Below, piece after piece: positions 43,275 through 55,085 of a stretch of DNA of 64,000 nt. The notes below the pieces were generated by a model, which searched no databases, was not told the DNA's origin, and saw nothing but the letters and a program-made list of their open reading frames with translations. A program made the position numbers and the translations under genes. Positions within the stretch are counted from its first letter, which is position 1. Every line of letters starts with the position of its first letter. Source of the DNA: Perkinsus marinus ATCC 50983 (lineage: Eukaryota > Perkinsozoa > Perkinsida > Perkinsidae); assembly GCF_000006405.1 (NCBI RefSeq), contig NW_003211810.1, positions 51,696 to 115,695 of the forward strand, given 5' to 3'.

Positions 43275-46200
43275 TTACGGTCCCAACTTGGGTACTTCCG
43301 GATGGTCCTGTTCCTCATCCTGACCATCCCAAGTAAGCGGAACCCGGGGGTAGAAGGCGACCTACAAGCAGCAAGTCAATCGATCGCCCTCATCACCGAT
43401 CAGCCTACCAGGGCATCCTCGGCACCAATATAAAGTGAGTTATAAACCCGCCAGTAGCACTCCCTTACTCGTCGAGCCGGATGCCACAACCCTTGAACGA
43501 CGTACCTAAGGGGCCGCATGGATGCACATAGCCACGACCTCTGTCGGAACCTACTGGAGGACTCGACAAGGCCCTATACTGACTCTCATAGCATCCATTG
43601 CATCGAAGAAAGCCTGAAGGGGAGGAAGAGCTGCTGTCGAGTATACCACCACCCCACTAGAAGGCGCACCTGTATCATATGAGGCGCGGTCTCGAAGATG
43701 TTAGGGAAGATGTAGTTCATCAAATGCTCCAGACATTCCTCCTGACCAAGGGCATGCACACCTGAGACCATCGCAACAACAGCACTGGGGACCATCCTAT
43801 AGGAGATGAGTGAATACCCAATGCCATATGCTTCACCGCCCAGGTAGCCGTCTGTCGATGGACGAGGTCCCTATCGATGAGGGCGTCCTCAAACAAGGGT
43901 GTCACCGCGTGAACATAGTCCTTACCCATCTCACCAATATACCTGATATCAAGACAGAAGCGATCATGCTCATTCCCCCCATCAAAGTGAACTCGCGAAG
44001 GAGCTCATTTTATAATTTATTCGCCACCACTGCGAGTAATATTCCTCTAGTGACCTCCAGAAAGGGAGTGCTTACTCGAACATGAATGACAGACTCTTGA
44101 GGATACCGTTCTGGACGTGGAGCTCTGGGACTTTGTACTCGTTCATTATCGCCGGCAGTACAGTGAAGGGACCACATGTCTCCGCCACAATACCAATTGC
44201 CACAGTTGCTGACATCCACTCAAAACTACCGCGCGCCACGAAATTCCCACCACTTACTGCACACCCTCAACTGTCGTTCCTGAACCTTGAGGTTGTTGAG
44301 CAAAGTAGCGATCACGTCATGAGGACCAATGGCCTTGGCGATGTACCTACCACAAGCAACCATTCACATAGCCCTTCGAACAATCTATCATCTTCGGAGA
44401 GTTCCTATACAAAATTTCAGGTTGATAGGAGTAGTAATAGAGGTTGGCTCTTCAGGTTGCACGTACTGGAACCAGAACAACTCACCCGAAAGTATTGACA
44501 GCAGCTCTCCGTATGCCCTTCTTCTGAGCCTTAAGGAGCTCCAGTAAGTCAAAGCAGATCCTATTCCATTCTCTAGGAGGAGCCAGATCCGCACCACGGT
44601 CAGCGATTCGACCGATGAGATCGATACCTGGGATCAGTGCTGTTGAGACAGGCGGTGGGAATAGGGGGACCCACAGTTCTCTTCAACTTTCTCATGACGA
44701 TTCTTCAGAATGGGTGTTAACCGCGGCAACAGATCTTTGATCGGCGGAGCCATCTTGGTCATACCGATGACGTTCACGATAGCCTTCAATGCACCCAAGA
44801 TCGATCCGAGCACCTGACACAATATTATAAGCAACCCAAGAGCTACCACCGTGATGAGCTCACCTCTGGGTATTCCTCACCGAGATACTCATACAGGAAG
44901 AGACCAAAGTGACCCAACATCTGTTCCTCTCCACACAGCTTCATAACGCCAGCTATGCGTGCTATCAGATCCGCTGCTTGTTGACGTACCTTGCATCATA
45001 CTATTATCGACCTCACAAACAAGACACTCCCTCACCCTTGCACTGGGAGTGTTCAATCTCCACCGGATGATACCAGCGATCTGTGGCAAGTACGGCTTGA
45101 TACGTACCTGTGTAAGTAGCCTCTGTAGTACTCAACCATCAACGAATATCATCATCAGTACCCCCAGACAGTTGACTATAGTCCCAAACCCATTAAGCAT
45201 AGTTTCAGTATCGTCAGACGACTGCTCTTGAAAGGCATACAGCATCCCATCGACGATCTAAAAATGCCAAACATGAATCGCTTCGCTCCGCTAATCATTC
45301 CCACTTGTTCTTCAAGACGTGAGTCAACATCCTGGACGCCCATTTCATCCACAACCTTCTCGATGGTCTCCATGACCATTCGGCGATACCTGAATCACAC
45401 CTACGCAAACCCAGCACCCATCACCAACTCCTCACGCTTCATTGTTATCCTTCAAATCTTCGGCAATCCTCTGGACAATCTCCGCTCCGCCCACTTTCCT
45501 TGCCAACTCCACAGTGGTGTCCACCAACTGTTTATAGTTCCCTATAACAACAACAGCATGCACCCTACCACTCCAGTGCCCCTCCGCCCTCACTCCGATC
45601 AGCTGCCATGCGGACCACCCAGAAGTTCCTGAAGAAGGGTGGAAGGATATCCTCTCGAACATAAGCTGCCTCAACACCCTCTGTCGCCACACATTGCTTC
45701 ACCACTTTCAACACCTACAACAACACTATCATCACCGGGCACCACAACCCAGCATCATCAACCTACGATCTTCTTCATCTCCTCATCAGGAGTTGAGAAC
45801 TCTCGCACCAAGATGATCATAACCTCCCGAGTATAGTAGTTGGCATGCTCCGCGTCCATCAAAGGGATGATGTACCTTACCAGTAGATCAACACAAACCC
45901 ATGGATGGTCTCCTGCTCACCCGATGGCCTTGAGGAACGCCGCCAGTCCCTTACCGCGGTGCTCACAGATACCCTGATCAAGGAGGAAGACTCTCACCCC
46001 AACCAAGAGGATCACGACAACTCACTCGCCATAACGGCCTAAGAACACTGTCAAAGCACTCGATACCATACGGGAATGCAGCCTCGGCCAGAGCAGCAAG
46101 AGCCAACGCCGTGATTGTTCGGACCTACATGCCACGGTGGATGCCGCTGGCTCAATGACAGCTCCTACCTTCTGCTGTTCATCACCCAATCCAAACTGCA

Positions 46201-49143
46201 CTATATCGACAAGTTGCTTCAAGTAAGACAGCACTCCACAGCCCATCAAAAGGGCTATTTGCTGGACCTACACAACGCCAATGGTAATACAATCCCCGAC
46301 CCCAACCCCCCAGCCTTACAATCTTGATGCCTGTATGCCGCGCCTGCCAACTCTTCTTACTCTGGCATACAGCCTTCAAGAAAAGCATAATCTGCGGCAC
46401 ACCAAGGGCACTCGCCACCACAGCGAACGCCCTAGCAGTCGTATTACGGACATACCTATAACAGCAGCAACCTCATCATACCACTCCCCGACCAACTCAC
46501 GACTCACTCATCGGGATGGTCAATATCTGGCCTCATAGTCGCGATCATCGTAGCCAAGCCAGCTGCCTAAGTAAGGCACGAGTCACCAATATACCAGACA
46601 GCAGCGCTGTACTTTAGACAGATTGGAGATGATCTCTCGTCCCTCCACTCGAGCAAAGTAGTCCTCATCAATCAATAGAGGCTCAATGACGACCAGTATC
46701 TTATGGACGTAGGGACGGACCATATCATCCAGCTTGTGGAGAACACGGTCAATGACCTGACCAGCTCCGTAAAAGACCGTGGCTGAACATAACCTCATTA
46801 CCTTCACCAACAGATGCCGTTCCTGATCTTCCAGAGTGGTGCTCATAAGCAGGGGAAGGATCTGGTTGAACAAGGCGTCCGGCCCAAACTGCTTCGCGCG
46901 CTCAGTGATCTCCCTCATAGCCATCTTGCGCATCTGTGGCGTACCTAGCCAGCAGCTCATCATCACCCCATAACCCCTCAAGGACCACACCTACCATTCT
47001 TAACCTTCAACAGCAAGGCCATGACCTTCCTCTCCTTAGCCTCCTCTGGGCTCAGGTTATCATCAGTCTCTCCACCCTACCATAACGACGCCACTACGGC
47101 GAGATCAGCCCCCCCCCTACCCTTACCTGTATCAGGGCAGAGAAATGCTGTACATCCTCAGGCCGCAGGTCCGGCAGGTCTCCAGCTCCACCGTATCTAT
47201 GGTAGCTCCCTCCATTCCTCGCCAGTCTACTACTGTGAGCTCACTTAGGATGAACAAGTCCAGTACCCGCATCACTGAGACCAGCAGTCGAGGCATCAAG
47301 CCCAGCCATCATCGCAGGAGTAGCGCCACCAGACGGCACTGGAACAACACAATGGAACCACATGTCATAACGACAGAAGCCTACTAGAAAAGCCCGTGGT
47401 CTCTCCAAGAGGAGTAGCTGCCTGATTCACGCTGATCCTATGTGCCTGCTGCTGAGCTTCATACCTGACCACGATCAAATTCCTCGGCTCTACCACTCCA
47501 CGGGCATCTCACCCCTCAGGCGGTTTGACTATCTCATATCCAGTGAGAGGCAGCAGCGCATCAATCTCGTCATCAGTCATGTACCTGAGTCCAGCCTCGT
47601 CTCTCAACCAAGTCTACCCATTTCCTACTTATTCCTCACATCCAGCTCTCGGTCCAGCCGAGTCATACCATACCTAAGGCAACATCTCCGAGATCGTTCC
47701 ATCGCTATCCCTACCCTGCCGCCTGGAACTGAGGCGTGAGGCCCATAGGCGTCTCCATGCCCGGCTGAAACAGCGGTGTCGTGCCAGGTGTCGCTGCCAC
47801 CAAAGGGGTAGCCCCAGGCGTTGCTCCACCCATCCCTGACCACAGCCCTACACAACCGCACCTCCCTTCCTTACTACCAGGCGTCCGGCCCACAGCATCA
47901 TCCCATCTACTCCTAGTCACCGGAGTCTCCCCCATACTGCCACTACCATCAGGAGTCTCTCCACCAGCACCGTAAGGGGTCTCAGAGGGGGCATCAGAGA
48001 ATCGAGAAACGCCTAACAAACCAGCTGATCCACCTCGCCTACCGACAAGACTAACCGTACGTTTCTTTTTCATGGTCGGCTCGGCACCTCCAAAGGCCCC
48101 GACCGCGGGCGTTTCCCCCCATTCACCGGACCCAGCCACAGGTGTCTCCCATCGATCATCCGCTTCCTTAATATCGAAACCTGCAGCAGGCCGCCCTCTG
48201 TTGTCTGTAAAGCCAGCAGCAATCCTACCACTGCGGCGCTTCTTCACTTCTTCCTTTTTCGAGTCTTCATCTTTACCCTCGTCCTTCCGCTTGACACCAA
48301 CACCATTCTCGCCTTCCTTCTTCTGCGTCTGGATTTGCCTCAACACCTAAGTCCGTCGCAACACTACACTCAACCTGTGAGTAATCTCAGTGTAACGCCG
48401 TGCGTGAGAGGAGCCGCGAAATGACCGTTGGCAGAGTGTGGTCCACCCGTGTGGGGAAATATGCACATGGTCAACTACATGTGTTGGTGATAATATGATT
48501 GATCCCTCGAGAGCTAATGTGCATCGATGCGAGTCTAACTAAGCCGTGTTGTCGGCCTTGTAGACTTTAAACTCACACACCGATAATACGAAAACTCCGA
48601 GGAAATTGCTGAAAAATTCTCATCGATTCATGTACACTTTTACCCGAATTCGTATGTAAGCTTCTATAAATAGGGAGTAAACTCCTGAGCTCAGCTGAGG
48701 AAAGCGAACATATATTCCAACGTTGCGGTACACAGTAGATTCAGGACTATAAACCAAACCTTGATGAGCTCCCTATCCAGAAGAATATACATGGGATTCC
48801 GTCAATCATTGTATATCTTATTTTTGAGTAAACGATGACCCCTATACCACCTCAGCTCTCTCTTTCTGTAGAGTTGCTTGCTGTGCTACATCCGAATAGG
48901 TAGTCAAGTCTGCTGCTGGTGTCGCTGACGAGAAGGGATCGGCACGTTGAGGTGACAAGACCTGAACCGCAACGATACAGGCCACCTCCTGTCCCACTGA
49001 GAAGGCAGGCATACCCTATGCAGAGCCTTTTCTCGATAGGTGCCCTGACGCTGGTAGACCCCCTTTTGTCGCTCCTGCTGTGTGAGTTCGTCTTCGCCTT
49101 CTAAGTCGTCATCCACTCGTTTGTCAGGTTTCGTTGGGGGCAT
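43275..49143 (-). CDS. SF3B1: Splicing factor SF3B1 (U2 snRNP SF3b subunit 1)
   Basis: Scaffold of the U2 SF3b complex that clamps the branch-point helix. ATG 49143 ([13 protein letters not shown]), then [23 protein letters not shown] and [18 protein letters not shown], joined through a 504-nt intron. A Thr-Pro phospho-repeat region follows ([24 protein letters not shown]), then the HEAT superhelix in many short exons: [62 protein letters not shown] (site of the human K700 hotspot, conserved), [17 protein letters not shown] and [17 protein letters not shown] (splice-modulator pocket, Arg conserved). The C-terminus is [20 protein letters not shown] with TAA 43277-43275, ending [14 protein letters not shown] where human SF3B1 ends in a different short tail. 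The N-terminus is shorter than the human one. Confidence 0.93.
48454..48728 (+). repeat. Dispersed intron-resident repeat, copy C
   Basis: Same family as copies A and B, with an internal insertion of about 90 bp. Landmarks GGGAAATATGCACATGGTC, TACCCGAATTCGTATGTAAG, GAGCTCAGCTGAGGAAAGCG and ATATATTCCAACGTTGCGG. Lies in SF3B1 intron 48347-48850, antisense to the gene. Confidence 0.7.
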
Positions 49144-49645
49144 GGTTCGAGGCAAGCAACCACTGCTCTCATGATAATTTCAAATTTAATTCATTCTTCA
49201 CGCGTACCAGAGCCGTTTCAAAACGATGTATCATCAACAGAGTCAACCTCCAGTAGTAGAGAGCAAACCAGTCCTAGACGACTCCGTGGTCACTTGCTCA
49301 AATGACAAAGGGTACGGTGGGGATATGCTTCCGCTCATCAACTCAACTCCCATTCTCGTGATTATTTCCACTACTGTCAACTTTTCCGCGCTCGCCCTGC
49401 GGACAAAATTCAAATTCCAAAGAGATTTAACAGATTCTTAAGATGCACTGTCTCGTTCGACCTGTTTTTCCTCTCAAGGACATAATTGGACATTCGAGAA
49501 CCGTATAGCAGGTCTTCTGTTGAATACGGTATCTATATGGATGAGTCGCTATCCAAGGGTCCAACATAGGTGGGAGGATGTGGAGGAATGAATCTTAACA
49601 AGAAGTTGAGAGAAAGGTCGATAATAGATAGTATCCGACAACGAT

Positions 49646-50104
49646 ATGAATGTGAGGAAAGATACTACGAGGAAATTTGATGGGCGGGACAGGTTTCGCC
49701 AACTCGGATTTCGCCAAGTAACCACCGCACCGATTTCATTTGCCAAGCAGTCAAATACGGAATGTTGTGCTGATTACACCATTCCAGTTTCAGTTAGAAC
49801 TGATGACATTACTACCATTGCTCGCACTCCTGTCAATGCCACATATACTTCTACCACGATTACCAGTGGTAATCATACAAATTTTATTTGTATGGTTGGC
49901 ACTTTACTGAGCAGTAAATGCGTTAATGAGCAGGATCATTCGCTGCAGTTTGCGAGCTCTTATAGTTTGGAGTTTTTGAGTCATTTGAGCAGAGGGTCGT
50001 CGCTACGGTTTGTGGATATATATATTACCTGGCCCAAGCTTTGTGTTCTTCTAGGAAGGAATAGTAGCTACGCGATCAGGAGTGCCAACCGAAGTGCCAC
50101 TTAA
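49646..50104 (+). CDS. Hypothetical protein, 152 residues
   Basis: Intact frame from ATG to TAA without introns, starting MNVRKDTTRKFDGRDRFR and rich in Thr, Ser, Ile and Asn. No signal peptide, membrane helix or known motif. The base composition is more AT-rich than in neighbouring genes, which argues for caution. Confidence 0.3.
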   Translation: MNVRKDTTRKFDGRDRFRQLGFRQVTTAPISFAKQSNTECCADYTIPVSVRTDDITTIARTPVNATYTSTTITSGNHTNFICMVGTLLSSKCVNEQDHSLQFASSYSLEFLSHLSRGSSLRFVDIYITWPKLCVLLGRNSSYAIRSANRSAT

Positions 50105-50142
50105 CCGTGACACGGATGTTACTAGAGAGGTGCGCGCTAGGA

Positions 50143-50183
50143 AGACTAGGAATAGATTATCTAAGATAATCTACTCCTAGTCT
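50143..50183. repeat. Near-perfect 41-bp palindrome, 20-bp arms, 1-nt centre
   Basis: Left arm AGACTAGGAATAGATTATCT, centre A, right arm AGATAATCTACTCCTAGTCT; 19 of 20 positions pair. Located just after the hypothetical ORF that ends at 50104. Confidence 0.88.
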
Positions 50184-50891
50184 AAGACTTGAACTCAAGC
50201 TTACCTCCCGCTACGGGCTGTCAGGGACACAACCCATGGATCCTCGGTTGTCGTTTGCCCCGGTCAGCGCGAGTATCACAGGGATACTCACCGTCGCGCG
50301 CAGGGTTCAGGATAGGCGTGTTAAACATGATATCAAATCGTGGATTTAGGCCATAGAATATCAGTTCTGAACTGACTTCCATGAGGTGGATCCATAACGA
50401 GGCTAGACTTCAGCGGCTAGAAGACACGGGGATCTCCCAGATCCGACACCAGGCATTAAGAGCCGATCTGGGATGAGGGCATCCAGTTGCATGACATGCT
50501 ATAGAGGGAAGAAGCTCTCGGGGAGACAGCAGGATCTGTTTCACGGACACAGCATTGAAATGTGGACTGATGCTCCACATGTGGGAGATCCTCCCATCAT
50601 GGGTGTCCCATGGTGGACCCGCCTTCACAAGGAGTAATTCGAGCTAACAAAGTCCGATTCGAGCTGAAAAATTCAACCACGAAATGGCTACACTTTAACG
50701 AAAATATACCCGTCTCGTAGTTTCGTATCGAATTTCAGGATAAGGGCACATGAGTGCATAATATAATATAAAGATGCAAAGCTCTCGAAGGAAAAGTTCG
50801 GGTTTCAATGGGAATTAATTAACAGTCAGCCAAGAATAACCAACACGAATACAAATATCATCCGAAAAATGAAATCATAACTAATATAACA

Positions 50892-52609
50892 TCATTGGCC
50901 CTCAGTGAGCCAAAACTTCGCATCTTCAGGAGGCTCATGGTCAGGCAGCAGTGTCACCGCTGTAGTGTTAGCCTTCACATGCAACATGGCGTATCTGTCC
51001 ACCACTCAGACTCTATCACCGACTTTGGCATAGACTAATACATGCTGGGCTGATCAAACCCTGGCAACAGTCTTTGGGGAGGGACGCCCAAGTCGGCGAC
51101 CCGCAGGGGAGCTGTAGTTGGTACAACTTTGTTATTTCTGTACCTGACCAGAATTCGGTGGCCTAAGATCCATACGCATCGATACAGCCCCTACAGTGTG
51201 ACGTTCCCTTCTCGGTCAATTCGCAGCCCCACCACATCTCCTTCTCTCAGCGCCGATGCATTCCAGAAGAGGAACTATCGCTATAGGAGTACTCCAATGA
51301 ACTATGACGCTTGCCCTACTCTAGTCTCTATCTTCTCACCATACACAAACACCTCCCCCTTCTGCACTATTGCCAAAGTCACATCAGGACCACGCAGTTT
51401 TTCAGGCACCTAAACTAGAGTGCCACCCTAGACCCAGAAGAGGCCATCAACTACCGAGTGCAGCGGGGGGCTGACAGTAAGGGCTATGGTCACACCACCA
51501 CCAAAGTGCCTACGACTCGTCTTGGCTACTCGAAAAGCAAAGTAGTGGTCGCCGCAAGCAAGACCTGTAGGAAGCCTTTATCATTCCAACAATTGTCGTC
51601 ATCGTTGCTTACGTCGCAAAGGAGCATTCCCTAGTACTATCGCCAGGAAAGGCTCGTACTCATCCTTCCTCCTCACGGTGTACTCGTCGACCCACTCAAT
51701 GTTGGGGCTGTGCGCTTCACGAGCGAAGCCCGTCATGTGCCGCACCACCTTGTCTCTACCAAACGCCTAAGACAAGGGTATTATTCTGACCGTCTCAGGA
51801 GGGGAGGCTCACATCGGCCAAGAGCTCGAGGTTGCAAGCGGGTACTCCGAGGGTGCTGACAGTAATTGACGCGGCCTGTCATTGTCATCGATGGGCTATG
51901 AAGCCGCAAGATCTCACAAGCTCCAGAGGGAGTTCGAGGACTTTCATCCATCGGGCCTCGGGGTCCACAGCCTTACACACTCCACTGCTAAGATGAACAT
52001 GCGAGCCTTGATAACACTGAGGCAACTGAGTGGCAGCATTGAAGGCTCTACCTGACGAACAAATCGTATAGAAACAGCAAAGCTGAGTGCACTTACACAC
52101 TTCCCTTAGCAACCTGAGATTCGCTCCGACTTCTACTATGAAGGATAGGACATGCGGAAGGAGCTCCTCGGCCAGCCACCAGGAACCACCTGCCACACGA
52201 AGAGCTTTGCTGCTGTTCACGGCAGGGCTCCGACTCCTACTGGCAACGTCTTCAGAGGCGTCCTCTACGCTATGAATGGCCAGCGAAGTGATGGTACTCG
52301 ACGAGCTTATACTGTCGCATCTCAACTCTGTTGATGGCAGCTCCTTCGCCCACTTCTTGTTCAAGTCTACATCCTCCTCACTCGAGGAGTCTAGCTCGCG
52401 ATGAAGCAATGCTCGAGCATGACCAGCCTGAAGCGGTAATGCCCTTGAATGTCAATGACAATGAGTGACCTCACCAGTTCAGCCTTAGCTCGAGGGCCTA
52501 GGAGCTCTAGACACAGCGGGTTGAGGAGATCCTCGGTCCTGAGAGCGGCCACTCCACGGTGCAGCGCGAGCCTCTCTCGAGTATTCTGGTATTGCCCCGG
52601 GCTGGACAT
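50892..52609 (-). CDS. F-box-like protein with SPRY/NHR-type C-terminal domain
   Basis: ATG 52609 (MSSPGQYQNTRERLALHRG), spliced over a 47-nt intron to AGHARALLHRELDSSSEEDV. After a Ser/Arg linker the segment LAEELLPHVLSFIVEVGANL resembles an F-box helix pair. Then follow GRAFNAATQLPQCYQG and a beta-rich C-terminal part: HMTGFAREAHSPNIEWVDEY, GDHYFAFRVAKTSRRHFGGG, LRGPDVTLAIVQKGEVFVYG, WNASALREGDVVGLRIDREG and VRYRNNKVVPT. This order resembles SPRY/neuralized (NHR) beta-sandwiches. It ends FWLTEGQ and TGA 50894-50892. F-box plus SPRY (FBXO45-like) proteins are substrate adaptors of SCF-type ubiquitin ligases. The F-box match is weak; the beta-sandwich part is more convincing. Confidence 0.5.
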
Positions 52610-52812
52610 TTGTGTTACTACAGAAGAGAACTCGGAATTGCCTCGTCTTGGTCACACTGTATAGGAACGCAACACGCGCTCAGCGACGACAATCACGACC
52701 CAGCGAGCCTGGAATCATCAGCAGCTTCAGGCAAGAGGCGTTGTGCCTTCCCTTCTGACAACAACTCATCTATCACGCACATGTTCTTCGACTGGAATCT
52801 TCTACAGCGTAA

Positions 52813-53405
52813 CTAACAACAAAGACAGTCTTGATCGGCATCCCCTGGAAGGCGTACTCTCATCTGTGCTTCATTGACAACATCATCAATCCACGGCTGC
52901 GACAACTCCCTCTTGACCTTCGCCAAGTAGTCCTCCGTAGTATTGGAATCTCCAAACTCGACTGAACTCCACCAAAAAAGGAGAATTTTTCTACTATGTT
53001 CAACTGGCTTGTAATGTCGTTGCTGCCACAGACTAGGTCACGTCCGACTGATCTCATTTCAATCACTTTTGCCAAATTTGGGAGATCAAATAGAAGACCG
53101 AATTTCAATTTGGTGTCAAGCTGCCTACAATGCTACTAACGGTATCATACCATCCCCGAGATGACCCTGTAATACTAGTACAAGGCATCTATCACGCCCA
53201 TAATACGGTCAAGACTTGCTGTGAGGCTACGGGAGTCGCAACAGGCCGTGACGAGGGTGAAGACTATGAACCATCCCATCATACCCGCTATGTCCAATAC
53301 AGCGTCCAGAGGCATCCTGTCCTCCACTATTGCACTAACACCATTGAGCCGCCCTAGGCTCGGTATCATAGCCCTCAGCTTTCGCGCCAGAGTAGGTAAA
53401 GACAT
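52813..53405 (-). CDS. Unknown protein, possible membrane segment
   Basis: Exons seen: MSLPTLARKLRAMIPSLGRL ... MPLDAVLDIAGMMGWFIVFT (hydrophobic), a middle FGLLFDLPNLAKVIEMRSVG, and a last exon FGDSNTTEDYLAKVKRELSQ, PWIDDVVNEAQMRVRLPGDA, to TAG 52815-52813. The order and the helical last exon look real, but joints near 53200 and 52970 are uncertain. No family recognised. Confidence 0.4.
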
Positions 53406-53882
53406 CTACTGCTAGTCTGACCAATGTGTCCAGCAGCCTTCTCCGCATACTACCTCCTTAGCTAGAGGGCATCCTCTAATCGAGAGGCTCTCTAGTTGCG
53501 GGCATCCCGATACTCCAGACAAGTCCGCGATAGTTCCTACGCGATAAGCTTCGACCAAATATAACTATAGTAATATACTGAATATCAATTTGTGATATGG
53601 CCTCCTTTATCAGTTACAATATTATACTATGGACAAGGAGCTTTACTACAACACGTCACACGTATACTATGTATATCATGATTTCGCTACAGGCACGAAA
53701 CCGTAAGCGTTTTTCAAGTTGTATTTGTAAGGTAAGGTATATCGGGTGAAAAACTGGGGTCCTTACTCACTAGTTTTCGAGAAGCCACATTTCTGAAGTG
53801 CATCTAAGTCCAGTCTAGAGCACTTTTATCTATCCTGCTGGAGCTGTCACTATATCAAATATACACAGATCTATTATTATTC
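53406..53882. other. Intergenic, nothing recognised
   Basis: About 480 bp, AT-rich from 53560 to 53900; an additional 5' exon of the preceding gene (ATG near 53447) is possible. Confidence 0.35.
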
Positions 53883-54342
53883 CTATCTCGACAAATCCCA
53901 GCTCAGCACATTATCCCAGACTGTACGTAAGTGATTCCCATCCAGAACGATCCTCTTCAGGCAAACTAGTCCGCTGAGGTCAGTCACCTTCCATAACCGT
54001 TCAGCTCTACAGATATGCCTGTACTACTTTAGCCAGCCTGTTGTTTGAGAGATCCAGATGACTAAGGCACGATAGGGGCTGGAGGACCTCTAGACCTGCC
54101 CTCGGGCTCTACTACGACCACCATTCGAGGACGTAACCTTTAGAGATCCTATTCCTCGACAGATCGAGCCACACTAGATTCTCACATTTCCCGATACCTA
54201 AACACGGCTTCCACCCAGCTCCCTATGCCCACTGCATTACTCCAGCTGATCTCGTGCATGCCTCTGTCGGAAAGTCCAAAATAGTGACGGTCAATGGGTC
54301 GAACTGGCCCATCTTTTTGAGGATACTCTCGAGGGTAATTCC
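53883..54342 (-). CDS. Leucine-rich repeat protein, 5' end lost in gap
   Basis: LRR units in order: LESILKKMGQFDPLTVTILD, LSDRGMHEI, CENLVWLDLSRNRISK, LEVLQPLSCLSHLDLSNNRL and LSGLVCLKRIVLDGNHLRTV, ending SWDLSR and TAG 53885-53883. Between the first two units the frame changes (ILD versus GLSDRG at about 54290), so one base may be missing or an intron was not recognised; this is right beside the assembly gap. SDS22/U2A'-like short LRR proteins are scaffold subunits, often of phosphatase or ciliary complexes; the sequence does not allow a closer call. Confidence 0.55.
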
Positions 54343-54442
54343 NNNNNNNNNNNNNNNNNNNNNNNNNNNNNNNNNNNNNNNNNNNNNNNNNNNNNNNNNN
54401 NNNNNNNNNNNNNNNNNNNNNNNNNNNNNNNNNNNNNNNNNN
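54343..54442. other. Assembly gap (100 N)
   Basis: Exactly 100 N, a nominal gap size. It removes the 3' end of PHF5A and the 5' end of the LRR gene. Confidence 1.
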
Positions 54443-54763
54443 TGCAGTAGTAGGCATCTGAAATCCCCGTGCCTCCGCAGATAACACACCTATTCCGCAT
54501 CAACAGTAAGTGGACCTCAAGGTTGGCAGTATATAGTACCTCCCTTGATAGCTACCATAATTGCACTCATCGCAAATCTTCACCAAAGTTGACGGTCGGA
54601 CATAGGAATCGCAAATAACACATTTCCCATCGCACCTGACATAAGGAGAACGCCAACGTGAGAAGAGCGGGTGGCTCCGTCCCAAGTACTTTTCACAGAG
54701 GCGGCCGATAGCAATGCCAGGCTGCTTCCTGCACATTACGAGATCTGGATGATGCTTAGCCAT
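54443..54763 (-). CDS. PHF5A: PHF5A/Rds3, SF3b zinc-finger subunit (3' end in gap)
   Basis: Small SF3b subunit that packs on SF3B1 at the branch-adenosine pocket. ATG 54763 ([20 protein letters not shown] then RLCEK), an intron of about 45 nt, [20 protein letters not shown] then [11 protein letters not shown], another intron, and [16 protein letters not shown] running into the gap. The CxxC knuckles of its trefoil zinc fold visible here are intact and nearly identical to other eukaryotes; Ser replaces a Cys in the common SYVRPCTLV. The remaining third of the protein is hidden by the N run. Confidence 0.93.
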
Positions 54764-55085
54764 TACCAACAATAGGAAACCTTCTACCACCAACAAACAA
54801 TTTTTTCACGCGCCACGAAATAGCCAGCGGTTTTTTTTGTGGAAACAGAATTATACACGTTTGACATGGTAGATTATACGAGTCACAAGTGAAACGTTCA
54901 TAAACCTTAACCAATCGAACAAATAAACAGAGCCCGAACATATTCAGCGGTCGAGGAAGGTCTCGAGCAATTTGATTGTGTGCGTTGTGGGAGCTGAGGA
55001 AATATAAGGACGGGTAAGTGCGCAAGATCTCGAGCTCTCCGCTGCCGTCGCATTCCACAGAAATCCTAGTCTCTCGATTACTAAC
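54764..55085. other. Divergent promoter interval
   Basis: 320 bp between PHF5A (minus) and a plus-strand gene; includes an A/T-run near 54825-54850. No motif assigned. Confidence 0.35.

Larger units (their letters stand above)
49144..50891. other. Long interval, two unassigned plus-strand ORFs
   Basis: Contains ATG-initiated plus-strand frames at 49226-49441 (71 codons, one hydrophobic stretch) and 49646-50104 (152 codons, Thr/Ser-rich). Neither has a recognised domain; the second is long enough to be a real hypothetical gene. The palindrome 50143-50183 lies 40 bp beyond its stop. From 50190 to 50890 nothing is recognised. Confidence 0.35.
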
